Source: Blakeslea trispora
Lineage: Eukaryota > Mucoromycota > Mucoromycetes > Mucorales > Choanephoraceae
Direction of reading: 5' to 3'
Length of the DNA: 64,000 nt
Assembly: GCA_025331445.1 (NCBI GenBank)
Contig: JAIWNE010000004.1
Location: forward strand, 310,001 to 374,000
In this document: positions 60,171 to 64,000 of the stretch, in pieces
Numbering within the stretch: the first letter of the stretch is position 1
Layout: the number at the start of each line of letters is the position of its first letter
Made by a program: the position numbers and the translations under genes
The notes under the pieces: generated by a model
What the model was told of the DNA's origin: nothing
Database searches by the model: none
The model's input: only the letters and a program-made list of their open reading frames with translations

Positions 60171-63100
60171 GGTGTATATTCAATTTCTACTAAAAATCAA
60201 TGGTATATAGAAAGAGAAAGAAATGAAAGAAGAAAAGAAGAGGGGAACAAACAAATCTAAAAAGATGACATAAATAAATACCTGAGAAAAATATTCCTCT
60301 TTAAGGGAAGAAAGCTTTACTTTTTTGATATAAAAAAGAGAGAGAGAAATAGAAAGAAAAAGGGGGGGGATGGGTGCGAATCAAAAAAAAAAAAGAGGAG
60401 CAAAGATGTTCATTTCGTCAAAAAAAAAAAAGACTAATTGAGTGTTGTAATTTCAATGTTTGAACAGAGTCTCAAAAAAAAAGCTTACTTTAAAAAGAAA
60501 TGGTAAAACGACATGTTCTTTTAAAAAAGCAAGTGAAAAAAAAAGAGGGGGCGAAGGGGGGGGAGGACAAGAGAAGGAGTAGAAGGGACGGTTTTTTATT
60601 TTGAGCAAGAAAGATAGAATGTCATTTCCAACAAGACATTCTAAAGCATCATTTTAAAGAAGTAGTGTATTCACATATCTTTTTTTTAAGGAGTGCAAAC
60701 TACTAACGAAAGTTCGGAGTCAAATCACTCAATGGGCCATAGAATAGACTGTGGGTCCTGTTTCTAGAAAGTAAGGGGAGAAAGAGTGAACATTGTTTGG
60801 CCCTTAAATTGATAACCAAGTCAAGAGAATTAATTTGAATTTGTTTACAACAGATGTGTTATGCAGACTGGTATAAACTATCACTTGACTCTTTTATTGA
60901 TGGAAGCATAGGTTTGCACTGTTTCCAGAAATAGATTGCACAAAGTACAGAAGTTTCAATTGTATCAAAGAACAATCAATGTAAGGCCCAATCACAGAGA
61001 GCTAATAAATCAATAGAATCAACACTTTATTTCTTTTTTATCTTATTCCCCCCCCTCCCCTTTTTTTTTCTAGATAAAGTCATTTTTGTGTAAAGTTATT
61101 CAAAAAAGTAGCAAACACTCATGCTTATTGTTCTCATGTGTTATATGCTAGTTTATTGAAATAGATTTTGTCATTCACTTTTTTTTTAAAAAAACAAACC
61201 CTGAGTTTTTGTTTCTTGAATTAAAGGACATGTGTTTATCATCGTGTAATGATAGATTTGAAGCGTTTGGCCTATTACATGTTGATTAGCCCAAGTCATT
61301 CTATTGAACAATAAAGAAAAAAAAGCATGCTCGAGTATAAAGAAGTTTGACATGTAACTTATTCATTCTCGCCTATAAATCCGGGTCTTTGGTGAATAAG
61401 CAAAACTCAGCAACATATATAGCTAGCATAAAGCTTACCTACAAAGGCAAACAAATGCTGATAACACTGATCTATACTCAGTCTATTGTAAAAAGAAATC
61501 GAATGCCTTGGAATAGACTTGCATGATAAGAGCCCACCAATCAAACCAAAGCATTGGATGTGTGAAAGGTACCAAGGTTGCTCAAGAGCTTTTTTTTGTT
61601 ACAATCTTATCATAATTCAAGATACAGTTCAACAGTCGATAAACAACGAGGGTTAAAAAACACCTTTTGGACTCACCTAAAGGCTGAAGCTCCTTTATCT
61701 TCAAGGCATGCCTATCGCTTTCATCTTGCCCTCGTTTCAGCATAAAACCTTTTCTTTCTTTCTTTCTTTAATTTCCTTGCTTCTGAATCATCTCTTTTCT
61801 ACATGAGCACTTTGACTTCTACTTCCTACTCTAAATAGTGTGCTGAATGCCAAAAAAACTCAAGATATAAAGCTTGATCAGTCAGAGCTCATCTGTGGTC
61901 TTAGGCACCAGTAGAGATGTATTTTTCTTTCTCTTGCTTTTTGTTAGACTACAGTTATAGTAAAGGAAGTGAAAGCTTAAGAAGAAATAGGAAAGAAAAA
62001 TAAGCTTTCTGCAAAGGCGATTGGATGAATAGCAAATGATCCCCCATTTGGAAGCTACTGTCAATTTCTTTAGGATACCTAGGATTCAGACATCACAAAT
62101 CGCATTTTATATAAAAAGGGTAGGGAGTGATAACAAAATTTAATAAAAATGTAACACAAACAAAAAAAGGGAGAGAGAGATAAGAGAGCTGGGGAAATAG
62201 CAGACAAATGACCATTGATCAAACCAATGCTTTCTTTACCAATAAAATCGGGGTTTTTTTATAAAAAAAAGAAAAGTAGAAATGAGTTACAGCGTTCTTT
62301 ATTATTGCTTTGGAAGAGTATTTGATAGGAACAAAAGAAAATAACTTGGTTTGTGTATTGTACTTGGTGTGCTTATGTAATCGTGCTATTCGTTTTCTAT
62401 TGAAAGAACAAAAAAAGAAACAAGGAGGGAAACTTGAGAGAAAATGCGGTAAAAAAAAAGAGAGAGAAAGAGAAAGAAAAATACCAGTGGTAATCATCAG
62501 TTTATTTTTATTTTATTTTCAAAATAAAAGCGAGAAAAGGGATGGCTGTTTGACTATATGAATGTTGAAATAGATTGATTTTTGCCCTTTTTGTTTATAA
62601 AGATAGATAAAGAAATGTGATGTATCTTGGGGTTTGGATCAAGTACATGCGTCTTTGTATACCCTGGTTGTATAGTCCACCTCTCCTTTACTGTTTCTCT
62701 TGAGTGTAACTCCTATCTTTTCTTTATTATTGCTATTTCGGGCCCCTCTTTTTCATTTCCTTTTTAGTGCAAAAGGCCTTTTTTTTTGTGTCATGCATGA
62801 AAACAGATGAGTTCAAATTTGATTTCAGCAAGCAAATTCATAGTGACATGAATACAATGGATTGTAAAAATAAAACGAGAGAGAGAAAAAAAAACACTAT
62901 ACGAGAGATAGCAAAACTGTCCCCTCAATTGGTTTTAGGGATGCTTATGAGAGAGTAAGAAAAAAAAAGAAATCCTTTTAATATAAACATGATGTGTGTG
63001 TGTCATGTAATGCACATCCCTCTATCATTCATCATTTTGTGAAACCATTGATTTGACATACATGATGGGGGGAATGCACTTGCTCCTATATTATAGTTTT

Positions 63101-63793
63101 TTAGAAAGCTAATTTATTGTACATGCATCACTAAGCTGTCTTTTAGAAAGTCTATTTAACTGTCTATTTTAAGAAGTCATTAGTATCTCGTAAATAAAAG
63201 AATATCATGCTGTCTTATCAGTTATGTGAACCTATTTTTTTTCTTAATGTGATATACCCTATCTAAGGATTCCTAAGATCGCAGTCACCAAAGAGAGATT
63301 GATATTCAGGTGAGAGGAGGCTTCTTTGAATATGCTTAATTCGAAACAAAAAGAAAGAGAATTTTCCCTCAGCAATCAATAAACGATTTAGAGCCAACAG
63401 TTTGGCATATGAGGGATCAACGAAAAAGGGAATACAAACAATTCAATTAAAAGGGAGAAAAGAAAAGAAGAAGGGCAAAGGGGGGGGGGGAGGGGGAGAG
63501 GAAATAGACCTTTTTTTTTTTATTTGATTAAGCTTTTCTTTTTATATTCTACCATTCACTTCCATCAAATCCAATAAAGCCCTAAATAAATGTGTTAAAT
63601 TTTACTCCTTCTCCAATGCAGATAAAAAAAAACCTCAAAAAAAAAAATAGGAAAAGAGAAAAATGCCCTCCCCTTCATTTTTTTTGGTACTTACTGTCAT
63701 TAGAAAGATGGGAAAGAATTTCTTCTTTTCAATAGTTGAACACCCTAAACAGCATCATAAGTAACACGCGACTACTTTATAGCTTTCACTTAC
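60171..63793. other. 3.6-kb gene-free region upstream of the CP2 factor
   Basis: The region is dominated by purine/pyrimidine-rich tracts and homopolymer runs (G8-G10 near 60362, 60556 and 63480). All frames are under 95 codons and low in complexity. A small inverted repeat AGAATGTC...GACATTCT lies at about 60617-60643. No RNA gene was recognised. Confidence 0.5.
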
Positions 63794-64000
63794 AATTCCA
63801 AGCAGAAGTCAAACGACCATCTATACAACTGCCTGCATCAAAATAGTTATCACCTCCAGAGCCATCAAAACCATGCGTAAACAAATCGTCTAAACAAACA
63901 TCAGTAAAGGGTCAAATAGATAGGCAATAGAATCACCCTTCCCTCTCTTTTTTTTTTAGGTACTTACATAAAATATCTTTTTTGCATTGTTCAATGCTTC
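63794..64000 (-). CDS. Unidentified protein gene, internal exons only, cut by the right window edge
   Basis: Two exons are visible on the minus strand: 63968-64000 and 63794-63889, with GT donors at 63967 and 63793 and an AG acceptor at 63890. They join in frame to give KDILYDDLFTHGFDGSGG followed by DNYFDAGSCIDGRLTSAWN. The sequence is non-repetitive and looks like a conserved globular protein, but I do not recognise the family. The 5' part is outside the window, and the rest of the 3' part should lie below 63793, yet I could not follow further exons with confidence. Confidence 0.55.

Noticed and set aside
60617..60643. AGAATGTC/GACATTCT palindrome as a CP2 autoregulatory site
   Set aside because: It does not resemble the known Grainyhead consensus AACCGGTT, and short palindromes are expected by chance in 3.6 kb.

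Overview
The window is fungal genomic DNA, most likely from an early-diverging filamentous fungus of the Mucoromycota (Mucorales-like). It is AT-rich, with genes split by many 40-100 nt GT...AG introns, GTAAG-type donors and homopolymer-rich intergenic DNA. It carries fungal genes (TUP1, a fused PABA synthase, a RAX1-like RGS protein, VFA1) next to families kept by animals and basal fungi (CP2/Grainyhead factor, LTA4 hydrolase-type aminopeptidase). I cannot name the species. Seventeen protein genes can be read with exon structures; fifteen of these are complete and ordinary, and two are cut by the window edges (kinesin-4 at the left, an unknown gene at the right).

Layout: 1-1444 end of a kinesin-4 gene (+); 1497-3896 M1 aminopeptidase/LTA4 hydrolase (-); 4345-4541 a TA-flanked MITE; 4855-6021 F-box/zinc-finger/DUSP protein (+). 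Then comes a 20-kb block bounded by two nearly identical inverted repeats ('A', 6248-8050 and 28236-30198). It holds a MULE fragment, a hexose transporter (13040-14735, +), a kinesin-14 (15168-17354, -), cytosolic Phe-tRNA synthetase alpha (17538-19383, -), COQ2 (19989-21147, +), a beta-trefoil lectin-like protein (21215-22768, -), a GPI-anchored glycoprotein (22937-24624, -) and a RAX1-like RGS protein (26899-28105, +). After the right repeat lie the other half of the MULE, PABA synthase (31866-34823, +), a Tyr/Pro-rich protein (34862-35794, -) and VFA1 (35975-36538, +).

From 37.9 to 54.8 kb the DNA is a transposon cluster. A 2.3-kb unit ('D') with an eight-exon gene of unknown function occurs as inverted copies (37905-40254 and 52462-54807). 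They enclose a decayed Helentron (Rep, PIF1 helicase and AP-endonuclease modules, 41.1-47.4 kb), a 120-bp tandem duplication, an intact Tc1/mariner-type transposase gene and two palindromic MITE-like elements. From 55.2 to 60.2 kb three genes run on the minus strand: TUP1, AP-2 sigma and a CP2 transcription factor. The last 3.6 kb before 63.8 kb has no recognisable gene.

Most host genes are housekeeping (tRNA charging, ubiquinone, folate precursor, clathrin adaptor, motors, global repressor), each with its own promoter; none forms a cluster of related function. The main structural signal is rearrangement. The two MULE halves make sense as one element with about 580-bp terminal inverted repeats only if the 20-kb block between the A repeats has been inverted. 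Separately, the D units and the Helentron share a GC-rich hairpin-forming end motif.
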